A DNA stretch of 64,000 nucleotides, from contig NZ_NFHH01000001.1 of the NCBI RefSeq assembly GCF_002161285.1, forward strand, positions 62,001-126,000, read 5' to 3'. Made by a program: the position numbers and the translations under genes. This stretch comes from Blautia sp. An81 (lineage in GTDB: Bacteria; Bacillota; Clostridia; Lachnospirales; Lachnospiraceae). Shown piece by piece: positions 44,063-52,324 of this stretch (the first letter of the stretch is position 1; every line of letters starts with the position of its first letter). The notes beneath the pieces are model-generated. The model searched no databases. It saw nothing but the letters and a program-made list of their open reading frames with translations, and was not told where the DNA came from.

Positions 44063-44466
44063 AATGCCTCTCTTGCTACTTTTCCCAGAATTCCGTTAAT
44101 AAAGGAAGCGGAATCCTCTCCTCCAAAGGTCTTGCTGATCTCCACAGCTTCATTGATAGCCACTTTCACCGGAACATCCTCATCATATTTCATCTCATAT
44201 ACAGCCAGACGAAGGATATTTAAGTCTACCTTGCTCATTCTCTTTGTCTTCCAGCCTGTGGATTTTTCGTTTAATATGTTGTCGATCTCCTCCAGATGTT
44301 CCTGTACCTTTCCATACTTGTCTTCCATGTAGGCCTGCTCTGTGGGAGCCAGCTCCTCCATAGCATCAAAATACAGCTTTATCTGCTGAGGCATTTCCTC
44401 AGCCTCATTAAACTCCCTTAAAAACAGAAGCTTAAAGATATGTTCTCTCATTTCTCTTCTTCCCAT
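44059..44466 (-). CDS. nusB: Transcription antitermination protein NusB
   Basis: Binds boxA RNA with S10 in rRNA antitermination. The start MGRREMREHIFKLLF is taken because AAGGAGG lies just upstream, not the ATG five codons earlier. The 135-residue helical protein ends with VPVKVAINEAVEISKTFGGEDSASFINGILGKVA, the strongly conserved C-terminal motif. A terminator-like hairpin precedes it, after asp23, so expression from the asp23 promoter may be attenuated. Confidence 0.93.
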   Translation of the reverse strand: MGRREMREHIFKLLFLREFNEAEEMPQQIKLYFDAMEELAPTEQAYMEDKYGKVQEHLEEIDNILNEKSTGWKTKRMSKVDLNILRLAVYEMKYDEDVPVKVAINEAVEISKTFGGEDSASFINGILGKVAREAL

Positions 44467-44484
44467 GGTTTCCTCCTTCAAAAG

Positions 44485-44512
44485 AAAAAGGTGCCTCTAA
44501 AAAAGACACCTT
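44485..44512 (-). terminator. Short hairpin terminator/attenuator between asp23 and nusB
   Basis: AAGGTGTC and GGCACCTT pair (8 bp, one wobble), loop TTTTTTAGA, followed by TTT on the minus strand. It is shorter than the others in the window, so partial read-through into nusB is likely. Confidence 0.6.
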
Positions 44513-44552
44513 ACCTCTCTGCTCTTTTAGATGTTTACTTGTCAATGAACTA

Positions 44553-44933
44553 CTATTTGGTCTTTTCGATCTCCACGCTGGCAATGCGTACGTTTACATC
44601 GGAAACGGTCAGCCCTGTCATATTTTCGATAGCTGCCTTCACTCTCTCCTGAACAGTCTTGCTTGTTTCCAGGATATTGTATCCATATTTAATATTCAAA
44701 GCCAGGTCTACACATACCACATCCTCCAGTACGTCTACCTTCACGCCTTTGGAAAGGTTCTTCATACCCAGCTTTCCTACCAGTTCGTTGGTAATATTTC
44801 CAGCCATGGAATCCACGCCCTCTACCTCTGTGGCAGCCAGTCCGGCGATGATGGCCACTACCTCATCGGCGATCTGCACTTCTCCAAGAGAGCCGTTGTC
44901 ATGTATCTTATATACGTTTCTGTCTTCCGCCAT
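44553..44933 (-). CDS. Asp23/Gls24 family envelope stress protein
   Basis: A 126-residue alkaline-shock-type protein, cytoplasmic and often membrane-associated in Firmicutes. GEVQIADEVVAIIAGLAATEVEGVDSMAG is the family signature, followed by the beta-alpha fold VCVDLALNIKYGYNILETSKTVQERV and IENMTGLTVSDVNVRI. It precedes nusB, the usual context in clostridia. ATG behind AGGAGG, with an extended -10 promoter. Confidence 0.92.
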   Translation of the reverse strand: MAEDRNVYKIHDNGSLGEVQIADEVVAIIAGLAATEVEGVDSMAGNITNELVGKLGMKNLSKGVKVDVLEDVVCVDLALNIKYGYNILETSKTVQERVKAAIENMTGLTVSDVNVRIASVEIEKTK

Positions 44934-44969
44934 AATCTCTACCTCCTAACAGGAAATATCCTGTGATTT

Positions 44970-44978
44970 ATTATACCA
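44970..44978 (-). promoter_or_regulatory. Extended -10 promoter of asp23 and the downstream operon
   Basis: TGGTATAAT (TGn plus consensus -10) on the minus strand, about 35 bp before asp23; the -35 region (TTTTAA) is weak. It would drive the long operon to recN if the hairpin at 44485-44512 is leaky. Confidence 0.5.
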
Positions 44979-44994
44979 AAAGCCATAGAAAATT

Positions 44995-45033
44995 AAAAGC
45001 GGTTTTTTGCTTTTCCCGCAAAAAACCGCTTTT
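44995..45033 (-). terminator. Strong terminator after prfC
   Basis: A 14-bp perfect stem (AAGCGGTTTTTTGC and its complement) with a 7-nt loop and a following TTTT on the minus strand. It starts 12 bp past the prfC stop. Confidence 0.95.
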
Positions 45034-45044
45034 CCTTCCTATTC

Positions 45045-46637
45045 TCAGTTTTTCGAAAATTCTGCAAGCTTTAAACCTTCATTTCTGTCTAAGGTCATTC
45101 CAATGCTCCAGCTGTTGATAAACAGAAGCAGCGGATTTCCTTTCAGGTCCATAACCTTCTTCATATCAGAGGTTCCTGTAAGCTTCTTCACATCCACTTC
45201 TTCCTTATTTTCAATCCAGCGGATGTGCTCATAAGGCAGAGACTCCAGACGGATATCCACATTGTATTCATTTTCCAGACGGTATTTCAGCACGTCAAAC
45301 TGGAGCACACCTACTACCCCTACAATGATTTCTTCCATGCCTCCCATGATTTCCTGGAAAATCTGGATAGCGCCTTCCTGGGCAATCTGGTTGATGCCTT
45401 TTACAAACTGTTTTCTCTTCATACTGTCCAAAAGCCGTACTCTGGCGAAATGTTCCGGAGCAAAAGTGGGGATTCCCTCGTACTGGATTTTTCTTCCCGG
45501 AGCACAGACCGTGTCCCCAATAGAAAAGATTCCCGGGTCAAATACGCCGATGATATCTCCTGCATAGGCTTCGTCTACCACATGGCGGTCCTGAGCCATC
45601 ATCTGCTGAGGCTGGGACAGACGCATTTTCTTATTTCCCTGGACATGGTAAACCTCTGCTGAGGCTTCAAACTTTCCGGAGCAGATCCGCATAAATGCAA
45701 TACGGTCCCTGTGATTCTTGTTCATGTTTGCCTGGATCTTAAAGACAAAGGCAGAAAAATCCGGATCCATGGGATCGATCTCTCCCTCATCTGACATTCT
45801 TGGCAGGGGAGAAGAAGTCATTTTCAGGAAATGTTTCAGAAAGGTCTCCACGCCAAAGTTGGTAAGCGCGGAACCAAAAAACACTGGGGACAGTGCTCCT
45901 CTGTCTACCTTTTCCTGGTCAAACTCTGCACTGGCTCCATCCAGCAGCTCGATTTCTTCTAGAAGCTGTTCCTTCTGATCCGGATCAATGACTTCATCCA
46001 GACGGGCTTCTTCAATCCCTACTTCTTCCTCGATACCTTCCTTGGTACCTTTCATAGTATCTGAAAAAGTCAGGACTTTTCTGGTCTCCCGGTCATAAAC
46101 TCCCCGGAATTTTTTTCCGGAACCAATAGGCCAGTTTACCGGACAGGTAGGGATTCCCAGTTCTTTTTCAATATCGTCTAATAGGTCAAAGGTGTCATTG
46201 GCATCTCTATCCATCTTATTGATAAAAGTAAAGATAGGAATATGCCGCATAGCGCATACCTTAAAAAGCTTTCTGGTCTGGGCTTCCACACCTTTTGATG
46301 CGTCAATGACCATGACTGCAGAGTCTGCTGCCATAAGGGTACGGTAGGTATCTTCTGAGAAATCCTGATGTCCTGGGGTATCCAATATGTTGATGCAGTA
46401 ACCGTCATAGTTAAACTGCAGCACAGAGGAGGTAACGGAAATACCTCTCTCCTTTTCAATTTCCATCCAGTCTGAAACCGCATGACGGGCAGTCGCCTTT
46501 CCCTTAACGCTTCCTGCCAGATTAATGGCTCCTCCGTAGAGGAGGAATTTTTCTGTCAGAGTGGTCTTTCCGGCATCCGGATGAGAAATAATTGCAAATG
46601 TACGTCTTTTTGATATTTCTTTGGTATAGTCAGCCAC
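45045..46637 (-). CDS. prfC: Peptide chain release factor 3
   Basis: Translational GTPase that recycles RF1/RF2 from ribosomes. The 530 residues have G1 ISHPDAGKTTLTE (about 17-29), G3 DTPGHQDFSED, G4 FINKMDRD, and domain II/III regions typical of RF3. The start is GTG (46635-46637) with GGAGGG upstream. It has its own promoter between spoIIIAH and itself and ends at a strong terminator. Confidence 0.95.
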   Translation of the reverse strand: MADYTKEISKRRTFAIISHPDAGKTTLTEKFLLYGGAINLAGSVKGKATARHAVSDWMEIEKERGISVTSSVLQFNYDGYCINILDTPGHQDFSEDTYRTLMAADSAVMVIDASKGVEAQTRKLFKVCAMRHIPIFTFINKMDRDANDTFDLLDDIEKELGIPTCPVNWPIGSGKKFRGVYDRETRKVLTFSDTMKGTKEGIEEEVGIEEARLDEVIDPDQKEQLLEEIELLDGASAEFDQEKVDRGALSPVFFGSALTNFGVETFLKHFLKMTSSPLPRMSDEGEIDPMDPDFSAFVFKIQANMNKNHRDRIAFMRICSGKFEASAEVYHVQGNKKMRLSQPQQMMAQDRHVVDEAYAGDIIGVFDPGIFSIGDTVCAPGRKIQYEGIPTFAPEHFARVRLLDSMKRKQFVKGINQIAQEGAIQIFQEIMGGMEEIIVGVVGVLQFDVLKYRLENEYNVDIRLESLPYEHIRWIENKEEVDVKKLTGTSDMKKVMDLKGNPLLLFINSWSIGMTLDRNEGLKLAEFSKN

Positions 46638-46697
46638 TGTTGGCCCTCCTTCTCTATTTTAAAGGTGTTGTTTTCTCCAAAATTGCACACTGACGCT

Positions 46698-46726
46698 ATT
46701 GTAGTATACCCTCAGAAAGGTGTCAA
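46698..46726 (-). promoter_or_regulatory. Sigma-A promoter of prfC
   Basis: Consensus TTGACA (46721-46726), 17 bp, TACAAT (46698-46703) on the minus strand, in the 96-bp gap after spoIIIAH. Confidence 0.8.
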
Positions 46727-46733
46727 GGGCCTT

Positions 46734-47501
46734 TTACTCATTTGTCCCGGTTCCTTCTTCTAAAGGTGTGATCACAATATTTTCCACAGGAACGCTGGTC
46801 TTCCGCTTTACGATATCCTCGATCTGGGCTCTGCTGGCATCTTCCATATAGGCCTGAGGCACAATTACGTCTGCGCTTTCTCCCGTAAGGTTTACTACCA
46901 CATCAGTAAAGCCCTGGGCCTCTAAAAGCAGTTCTGCTGCCTCTTCCTGCTCTGCCAGGTCTGTCATATTTACCATAGAGTTTACTGCTTCCTGCTTCTG
47001 CTCATCTCCCAGATTTTCATTGTTGATGATTTCTAAAAGGGTCTCCTTATTGGCAGATCGGACCTGTTCTCTGCTCACCTTTGCCTGGGCGGCAAAATTA
47101 GAAGCGCCGGTAAGTACTGCTTCTCCGGGAGTCTCTGTCTGGGCAGTATCCCCACTGGAAGCGTCTGCAGTGTCCGTTCCCTCCTGAGCTTCTACTGCCT
47201 GGCTTTCTGTCTCCTGGGTGTCGGCATCTTCCTGAGTGCCATCTTCTCCCTGAGCAGCCTGGCTGTTTTCTTCCAGCAGAGCCGTCTCATCTGTCAGGTC
47301 ATAGTCCAGGCTGTCAATCTCTTCTACAATCCCCTCTGTATCAGAGGCTGTCTGGGCAGTATCCTCCCCATCACTCCCCAGGTTTTCCAGGGCGCTGTCC
47401 ATTCCCAGATGATTGTCTGAGTAATTAATGTATCCCGCCACAGCGATCATAATGGCCAGGGCCGTAATGATAACCTGATTTTTCTTGAAGATTTTTTTCA
47501 T
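46734..47501 (-). CDS. spoIIIAH: Stage III sporulation protein AH
   Basis: Mother-cell half of the SpoIIQ-SpoIIIAH channel that bridges mother cell and forespore. MKKIFKKNQ start is preferred for spacing to AGAGGAG. The 255 residues have one N-terminal membrane helix (about 9-26), an unusually long acidic linker rich in Glu, Asp, Thr and Gln (about 30-135), and a C-terminal YscJ/FliF-like ring domain. No terminator follows before the prfC promoter. Confidence 0.92.
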   Translation of the reverse strand: MKKIFKKNQVIITALAIMIAVAGYINYSDNHLGMDSALENLGSDGEDTAQTASDTEGIVEEIDSLDYDLTDETALLEENSQAAQGEDGTQEDADTQETESQAVEAQEGTDTADASSGDTAQTETPGEAVLTGASNFAAQAKVSREQVRSANKETLLEIINNENLGDEQKQEAVNSMVNMTDLAEQEEAAELLLEAQGFTDVVVNLTGESADVIVPQAYMEDASRAQIEDIVKRKTSVPVENIVITPLEEGTGTNE

Positions 47502-47513
47502 AGACATTCTCCT

Positions 47514-47993
47514 CTAATTCATTTTCATTACTTTAATTTTATGGGCTTCTACCTGAAATAATACCTGGACAGCCTCCTGAATATTTTGGATCACTACCGG
47601 GTCATCTCCGCCCTGAGCCACTACCAGAACTCCTGTGACCTGGGGATAGATTTCCGCAGATACATAAGGGGTCTGATTTCCTCTGGAATCCCGCTCATAG
47701 ACGGTCTCTGTCTCATCCTTTTCCACAACCTTTTCCTGGGTGCCTTCGCAGGTAAGGAATACTTCTGCCTTTCCCACTCCCTGAACCTGCTCCAGCACCT
47801 CCACCAGCCGTTCCTCCATCTTGGTCTGCCAATCCTGTTCCTGAAGACTCTGGTCTGTCTCCTGGGTATTCTCCTCTGTAATGGTATTTTCATTTTCCTG
47901 TCTGGTGGGGAGGGCAATGACCAGCAGTAACAGCCCAACTAAAAGCAGGACTCCCAGATTTTCCTTCTTCATCCATTTTTCCAAAGGTTTCAT
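47514..47993 (-). CDS. spoIIIAG: Stage III sporulation protein AG
   Basis: Ring-forming component of the SpoIIIA channel in the mother-cell membrane. The 159 residues have one membrane helix near the N-terminus (about 13-28), a Glu/Gln/Thr-rich linker, then the beta-alpha ring-building domain (QVQGVGKAEVFLTCEG, YVSAEIYPQVTGVLVVAQGGDDPVV). It overlaps spoIIIAF by 4 bp. Confidence 0.93.
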   Translation of the reverse strand: MKPLEKWMKKENLGVLLLVGLLLLVIALPTRQENENTITEENTQETDQSLQEQDWQTKMEERLVEVLEQVQGVGKAEVFLTCEGTQEKVVEKDETETVYERDSRGNQTPYVSAEIYPQVTGVLVVAQGGDDPVVIQNIQEAVQVLFQVEAHKIKVMKMN

Positions 47994-48307
47994 GGAATCA
48001 CCTCCTGCCCTTCTATGACTTCCCCTTCATCGTCTTCATTCCAGGACTCCTCCCAGTCCTGGGCTTTTTTCTGCCACTCTTCCCTGTCTGTCCGGGAATC
48101 CTGGAATTCTTTCACAAAGCTGTCAATCTCTTCCTCCAGACCGGTAAACTGGAAAGCCGGGGAGAGGATCACCAGGATCAGCAGCAGCCCCATATAAAAC
48201 TGCACGTACTTTTTGTAGCTGTTTTCCGGCAGAAAATGCATCACCGCAGAGGCCAGTATAAAAAAACAGGCCAGATTCTGTATCCAGGAATAAATACTTT
48301 CCGCCAT
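47990..48307 (-). CDS. spoIIIAF: Stage III sporulation protein AF
   Basis: Small membrane component of the SpoIIIA complex. The 105 residues have two N-terminal hydrophobic helices (about 7-25 and 34-52, FYMGLLLILVILSPAFQFTG) and a charged, Glu/Asp-rich cytoplasmic tail. It is shorter than Bacillus SpoIIIAF, apparently lacking most of the C-terminal soluble domain. It is placed between AE and AG as expected. Confidence 0.88.
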   Translation of the reverse strand: MAESIYSWIQNLACFFILASAVMHFLPENSYKKYVQFYMGLLLILVILSPAFQFTGLEEEIDSFVKEFQDSRTDREEWQKKAQDWEESWNEDDEGEVIEGQEVIP

Positions 48308-48319
48308 CTCCGTGCCCCC

Positions 48320-49543
48320 TTAATGAGATATGAAAGATACTGACAAAATAGCAATGGTGATCAACAAAAGGAGTTCCAGGGTAAGCAGCACTTTCAGAAG
48401 GAGCCTGCAGCCTTCTCCCATGGCAGAAAGGCAGCCTGTCATCCGTCTGTCAGAAACCGGCTGGAGCAGAGCCGCCAGGAGTTTATAAACAAGGGAGTTC
48501 ATCGCCAGTTTAATGACAGGAGGAAGGCCCAGCAGCACTAAAACCACAATTCCCATAACGCCAAGGCAGTTGCGGATCAGTACTGCTGTTCCAAGGGCTA
48601 CTTCTGTGGCCCCGTTGATCACATTTCCTATACCGGGAATGGAAGCCGCCGTCTTTCCCAGCGCATCCCTCTTCAGTGAATCCAGGGCCGGACTGACCAT
48701 ATTCTGGATCAACTCCATACCAATAACCACCGCTGTAATAGTTCTCATGGTCCATTCCAAAATGGTTTTCAGCAGGTCTGCCAGCTTTGAAAGGAAGTCT
48801 TCTTTATGCAGATAGTTGATCAGCTCTATGATCACATAGGCCTGGATACCGGGGATCACTGCTTTTAAAAGAAGTACCTGGGTCAGATAGATGACCCCAA
48901 AAACCATTTCGTAAAAGACCATTGCAGTGGCTGTCCCGGAAGCTGCCGTCACTGCCAGAAAATAGGATGGCATAAGGGCCTGCATAAAAGCAGTCAGGTC
49001 CTCCAGACTCCCGGACAGCTCTGCACTAAGTTCTCCGAAGGAGTGGATCAGAAGCGCCAGGAAAAGCATATATACAATGTAGAAACTGGCTTCTCCTGCC
49101 TGACTGCCGGAAAACACATTGGTAAAATTGGCAAACAGCGCCGCCAGGATTACCAGCAGCACTACCTGAAAAAGCACCTCCCGGTCTGCCAGCAGATGCT
49201 CATACAAAAATCCTCTGACTGTTTCCAGAACAAAGTCTGGGGTAAATACTTCTTCTCCGGCAAGTATCTTCTCCAGAGCTTGGCGAACACTAAAAGTCTC
49301 CTCTCCCAGCAGTTCATTTACTGTCTCCTGCATCTCTCCCAGTTCCAATCCCTTCAAAAGAGCTTCCTGACTTTCCTCCTGTTCCTGGAGCAGATCTTCT
49401 TCTGTCTGGGAGTTGTCACTCTGCTCTTCCCGAAGGGCTCCATCAGCTGCCGAAACAGGTATGGAAAAAAGCAGCATAGCCAGCATTGTCAGAAGAATCC
49501 CTGCTGGGAGGTCTGTCCTCTTTTGTCTGTTCTTTCTTCTCAT
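48320..49543 (-). CDS. spoIIIAE: Stage III sporulation protein AE
   Basis: Polytopic membrane protein of the SpoIIIA channel. The 407 residues begin with a signal peptide (MRRKNRQKRTDLPAGILLTMLAMLLFSIPVSAADG), an acidic extracytoplasmic stretch, then about eight hydrophobic helices including KAVIPGIQAYVIIELINYL and AASIPGIGNVINGATEVALGTAVLIRN-type segments typical of the family. It overlaps AD by 4 bp. Confidence 0.94.
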   Translation of the reverse strand: MRRKNRQKRTDLPAGILLTMLAMLLFSIPVSAADGALREEQSDNSQTEEDLLQEQEESQEALLKGLELGEMQETVNELLGEETFSVRQALEKILAGEEVFTPDFVLETVRGFLYEHLLADREVLFQVVLLVILAALFANFTNVFSGSQAGEASFYIVYMLFLALLIHSFGELSAELSGSLEDLTAFMQALMPSYFLAVTAASGTATAMVFYEMVFGVIYLTQVLLLKAVIPGIQAYVIIELINYLHKEDFLSKLADLLKTILEWTMRTITAVVIGMELIQNMVSPALDSLKRDALGKTAASIPGIGNVINGATEVALGTAVLIRNCLGVMGIVVLVLLGLPPVIKLAMNSLVYKLLAALLQPVSDRRMTGCLSAMGEGCRLLLKVLLTLELLLLITIAILSVSFISH

Positions 49544-49926
49544 GACAGGAAGCCGTGAATGGCTTCCATAAGTGCCAGAAGCACTGGCATAGACAAGACC
49601 ATAATATAAAGCTTGGTAAAGATCTCTATCTGAGCTCCTATAGAACCATAACCTGCATCTTTGCAGATTCCGGAAGAAAACTGTCCGATATAAGTAATCC
49701 CTATGATTTTCAAAAGAGTAGTAAGATATTCGATATCTACTGGGAGATAATCCTGTATTTTCATCACAGAGGAAAAAAGGTAGGAAAGCTTATCCGTCAT
49801 ATAGAAAAAGATCAGGATTCCTGCTGCCAGGCTGAGATAGACAGAATATTCCGGTCTTGTTCCTTTCAGGAAAAGACCCAAAAGCACCCCTGTCATCCCC
49901 AGCATGACGATTCTCACCACTTCCAT
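49540..49926 (-). CDS. spoIIIAD: Stage III sporulation protein AD
   Basis: Small membrane protein with four hydrophobic helices in 128 residues. The ATG (MEVVRIVMLGMTG) is chosen for AAGGGGG seven bases upstream; a TTG two codons earlier is the alternative. LLKIIGITYIGQFSSGICKDAGYGSIGAQIEIFTK-type segment is conserved across SpoIIIAD. It lies 12 bp after AC. Confidence 0.92.
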   Translation of the reverse strand: MEVVRIVMLGMTGVLLGLFLKGTRPEYSVYLSLAAGILIFFYMTDKLSYLFSSVMKIQDYLPVDIEYLTTLLKIIGITYIGQFSSGICKDAGYGSIGAQIEIFTKLYIMVLSMPVLLALMEAIHGFLS

Positions 49927-49938
49927 CCTCAATCCCCC

Positions 49939-50133
49939 TTACAGTGCAAATAATTCCTGTATTGTCCGAAACAGGTCATAAATATAAGGCAGTATCCAGA
50001 ACAGTACCAGCACCAGACCTGCCAGACTGGTGAGAAAGGCCAGTTCCTCCCTCTGGCTGTGTTTCAGTATCTGACAGAGCACAGATACCAGAATTCCCAC
50101 CGCACCTATTTTAAACAGTAAACTAACCTCCAC
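49939..50133 (-). CDS. spoIIIAC: Stage III sporulation protein AC
   Basis: A 64-residue protein of two hydrophobic helices (about 5-24 and 34-52) joined by QILKHSQREE, matching SpoIIIAC. GTG start (50131-50133) with GGAGG upstream. It lies 50 bp after AB. Confidence 0.9.
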   Translation of the reverse strand: MEVSLLFKIGAVGILVSVLCQILKHSQREELAFLTSLAGLVLVLFWILPYIYDLFRTIQELFAL

Positions 50134-50183
50134 GCTCTTTCCTCCCTGCTCTCACTTCCTTCATCCCCCATCACGACTCCTTT

Positions 50184-50702
50184 TCATACCAGCATGATCG
50201 CCAGAAACATTCCTGCCATAAGCCCCAGGGCCTGATACATTTTTTTCCTGGCCGGCCCTTCTTTCTCTGTTTTTAGGATCTCTCCTTTCAATTCCTCCAG
50301 ATACAGATTTATGGTATTTTCCTGCATGGTAATATCCATATATCCCAGGTCTTCTCCCAGGCGGATAAATTCCTCCAAATCTGTTTTCATCAAGCTGGTC
50401 TCCTTTAGATATTTTTCTGCTTTCTGAGAAAAAATCTTGGAAAACCGCTCTCCCTGGTATTCCTTTGCCGCTCTGGATACTTCTCTGAGAAAATCTGAAA
50501 GAGGAGGGCGGATCTTGTCCGCCACCCGGACCATAGCCTCTGGCAGAGCTTCCCTGCGGTAAGTGATCTCCCCCAGAAGAAAATACAGCATTTTCTGTAT
50601 CTCCTCCAGTTCTCTCTGCCTTTTGGTATAACTCAGACTTTTTCCATAACCCATGGCTCCGCAGGAAAGAACCACCAGAAGGGCTCCCACTGCTTTCAGC
50701 AT
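50184..50702 (-). CDS. spoIIIAB: Stage III sporulation protein AB
   Basis: Membrane-anchored component resembling a type II/IV secretion inner-membrane protein. The 172 residues have an N-terminal helix (MLKAVGALLVVLSCGAMGYG), a helical cytoplasmic domain with LYFLLGEITYRREALPEAM, and a C-terminal hydrophobic anchor. It overlaps spoIIIAA by 7 bp. Confidence 0.92.
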   Translation of the reverse strand: MLKAVGALLVVLSCGAMGYGKSLSYTKRQRELEEIQKMLYFLLGEITYRREALPEAMVRVADKIRPPLSDFLREVSRAAKEYQGERFSKIFSQKAEKYLKETSLMKTDLEEFIRLGEDLGYMDITMQENTINLYLEELKGEILKTEKEGPARKKMYQALGLMAGMFLAIMLV

Positions 50703-51667
50703 AGGATTCCCTGTTTTCGTTTCCAGTCAAAAAGGCTGGTGCCTCTCTCGTCAAAAATGGCTTTTACCCTTCCTGCCCGGTCCTGATGGTGGAGAACAAT
50801 ATACCTCTCAAAGATTCTCTCCCGGACCAGTCTCTGCATAAGGGGCTTTCTCTTAATGTCCTCCACAGAACTGCCATGGACTGTGGCAAAAAGTTTACAG
50901 CCGCAGTGGATCACTGACTCAATGGCGTGGATGTCCTCATAGTCTCCCAGCTCGTCTACTGCCACTACCTCTGGAGACATGGAACGGATAAGCATCATCA
51001 TGCCTTCGGCTTTTGGACAGCAGTCCAGGACATCGGTACGGATTCCCAGGTCATTTTGGGGGATTCCCTGATAGGAACCTCCGATTTCTGATCTTTCATC
51101 TACCACTCCCACAGACACTCCTGGCATATAAGGACTGCCGCTGCTGACCTGACGGATCAGGTCTCGGAGCAGGGTGGTCTTTCCGCACCTGGGCGGGGAA
51201 ATGATCAGTGTGTGGCAGATTCTGCCGTTTTTGATAATATAGGGAAGTATTGGCGAAGCACAGCCTTTTATCTGGTGTGACAGCCTGAGATTCATATAAG
51301 ATATGTATTTTACGCTTTTGATCCTGTCCCCTTCCAGGACAGTCTTTCCTGCAATGCCTACCCGGTGTCCACCCTGAATGGTAATGAACCCCTGGCGGAT
51401 TTCCTCTTCAAATGCATACATGGAATAGCTGCTCACATATTCCATGGTTTCTTTCAGATCTTCTGCCTTTACAAAGCAGCCCTGGGATTCCTCCCGTGAG
51501 AATTCCCCATCTTTTCTGAGAAAATACTCCTTTCCCTGATAAATCAGTATCAGAGGAGCATTGACACGGAGCCGTATTTCATAGAGCTGCTCCATGTCAA
51601 AATGAGCTGCCAGCAGAGCCTGCCGGATATGGGCAGGAAATAGTTTTGCGATTTCTTCCTGTTTCAT
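50696..51667 (-). CDS. spoIIIAA: Stage III sporulation protein AA (ATPase)
   Basis: Cytoplasmic secretion-type ATPase of the SpoIIIA feeding-tube complex. ATG at 51665-51667 is preferred (AGAGGTG upstream), though a GTG three codons earlier is in frame. The 323 residues have GGHRVGIAGK, Walker A SPPRCGKTTLLRDL, VVDERSEIGGSY and Walker B region VVAVDELGDYED with TVHGSS. First gene of the operon, behind a sigma-E-like promoter. Confidence 0.95.
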   Translation of the reverse strand: MKQEEIAKLFPAHIRQALLAAHFDMEQLYEIRLRVNAPLILIYQGKEYFLRKDGEFSREESQGCFVKAEDLKETMEYVSSYSMYAFEEEIRQGFITIQGGHRVGIAGKTVLEGDRIKSVKYISYMNLRLSHQIKGCASPILPYIIKNGRICHTLIISPPRCGKTTLLRDLIRQVSSGSPYMPGVSVGVVDERSEIGGSYQGIPQNDLGIRTDVLDCCPKAEGMMMLIRSMSPEVVAVDELGDYEDIHAIESVIHCGCKLFATVHGSSVEDIKRKPLMQRLVRERIFERYIVLHHQDRAGRVKAIFDERGTSLFDWKRKQGILC

Positions 51668-51690
51668 TGTCCTCACCTCTTTTTAAGATA

Positions 51691-51718
51691 TATATATGAG
51701 GACAATCCTTTTTTATGC
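51691..51718 (-). promoter_or_regulatory. Candidate sigma-E promoter of the spoIIIA operon
   Basis: GCATAAA (51712-51718), 13 bp, CATATATA (51691-51698) on the minus strand, 24 bp upstream of spoIIIAA. The operon is sigma-E dependent in Bacillus. Confidence 0.5.
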
Positions 51719-52324
51719 CTCTTTCTCTCTCGGATATAGGTGCCGGATTTCCAGCTGAAAAGGTTCTTCTGCGGCCACACAGCCGGCCAGATCTTTTTCC
51801 AGCCAGAAGAACTGGTGGCAGGCAGGCGCCTTCAGGGTTCTCATATCCTGACGGAGTCCTTCTCCGGAAAGCTTGATGCAGCTTTCCTTGTAGGTCCAGA
51901 GTTTGATAAACTCCTTGGTACTGTCTTCAGCCTCCAGAATTTGTCGCTGCTCCTGGGCGTTCATGGTCCGTTCTATCATTCTCTGGGACCTTACGGCCCG
52001 TTTTTCCTGAATGTCTACCCCACAGGGCATAGAAGAAATCGCACAGACTCCATAGCCCCCTGAATGACTGATGTTAAAATGAATTTCCGGATGTCCTGCC
52101 AGGTATGGCTTCCCGTAGGGGCCTTTTTCCAGTGAAGCATCCAAGGCTTTTAGCAGTTGTTTCCGGTCTTTATTTCTTGAAAACAACCTGTCATAGCCCA
52201 ATTCCTGAAGGCCACAAAGGAGAAGAAGCCGGCCACAGAGGCTTTCCCGGTTCTTCTCCTCTTTCCATTCTCCAGTCCACTCTTCCACTTTTCCTGCATA
52301 GAGATAAATTACTCCCGGTTTCAC
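51713..52324 (-). CDS. 4'-phosphopantetheinyl transferase (Sfp family)
   Basis: Transfers phosphopantetheine from CoA to carrier-protein serines. The 203 residues contain GPYGKPYL, FNISHSGGYGVCAI, the metal site GVDIQEKR and the second motif LWTYKESCIKLSGEGL. That is the Sfp type, not the small AcpS type. It overlaps the helicase gene by 4 bp, and no polyketide or peptide synthetase is in view, so it may serve fatty-acid or other carrier proteins. Confidence 0.9.
   Translation of the reverse strand: MKPGVIYLYAGKVEEWTGEWKEEKNRESLCGRLLLLCGLQELGYDRLFSRNKDRKQLLKALDASLEKGPYGKPYLAGHPEIHFNISHSGGYGVCAISSMPCGVDIQEKRAVRSQRMIERTMNAQEQRQILEAEDSTKEFIKLWTYKESCIKLSGEGLRQDMRTLKAPACHQFFWLEKDLAGCVAAEEPFQLEIRHLYPREKEA

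Noticed and set aside
50161-50754. A 197-codon Gly/Arg/Ser-rich frame overlapping spoIIIAB
   Set aside because: It is the wrong frame of spoIIIAB; the real frame gives a proper SpoIIIAB protein overlapping spoIIIAA.
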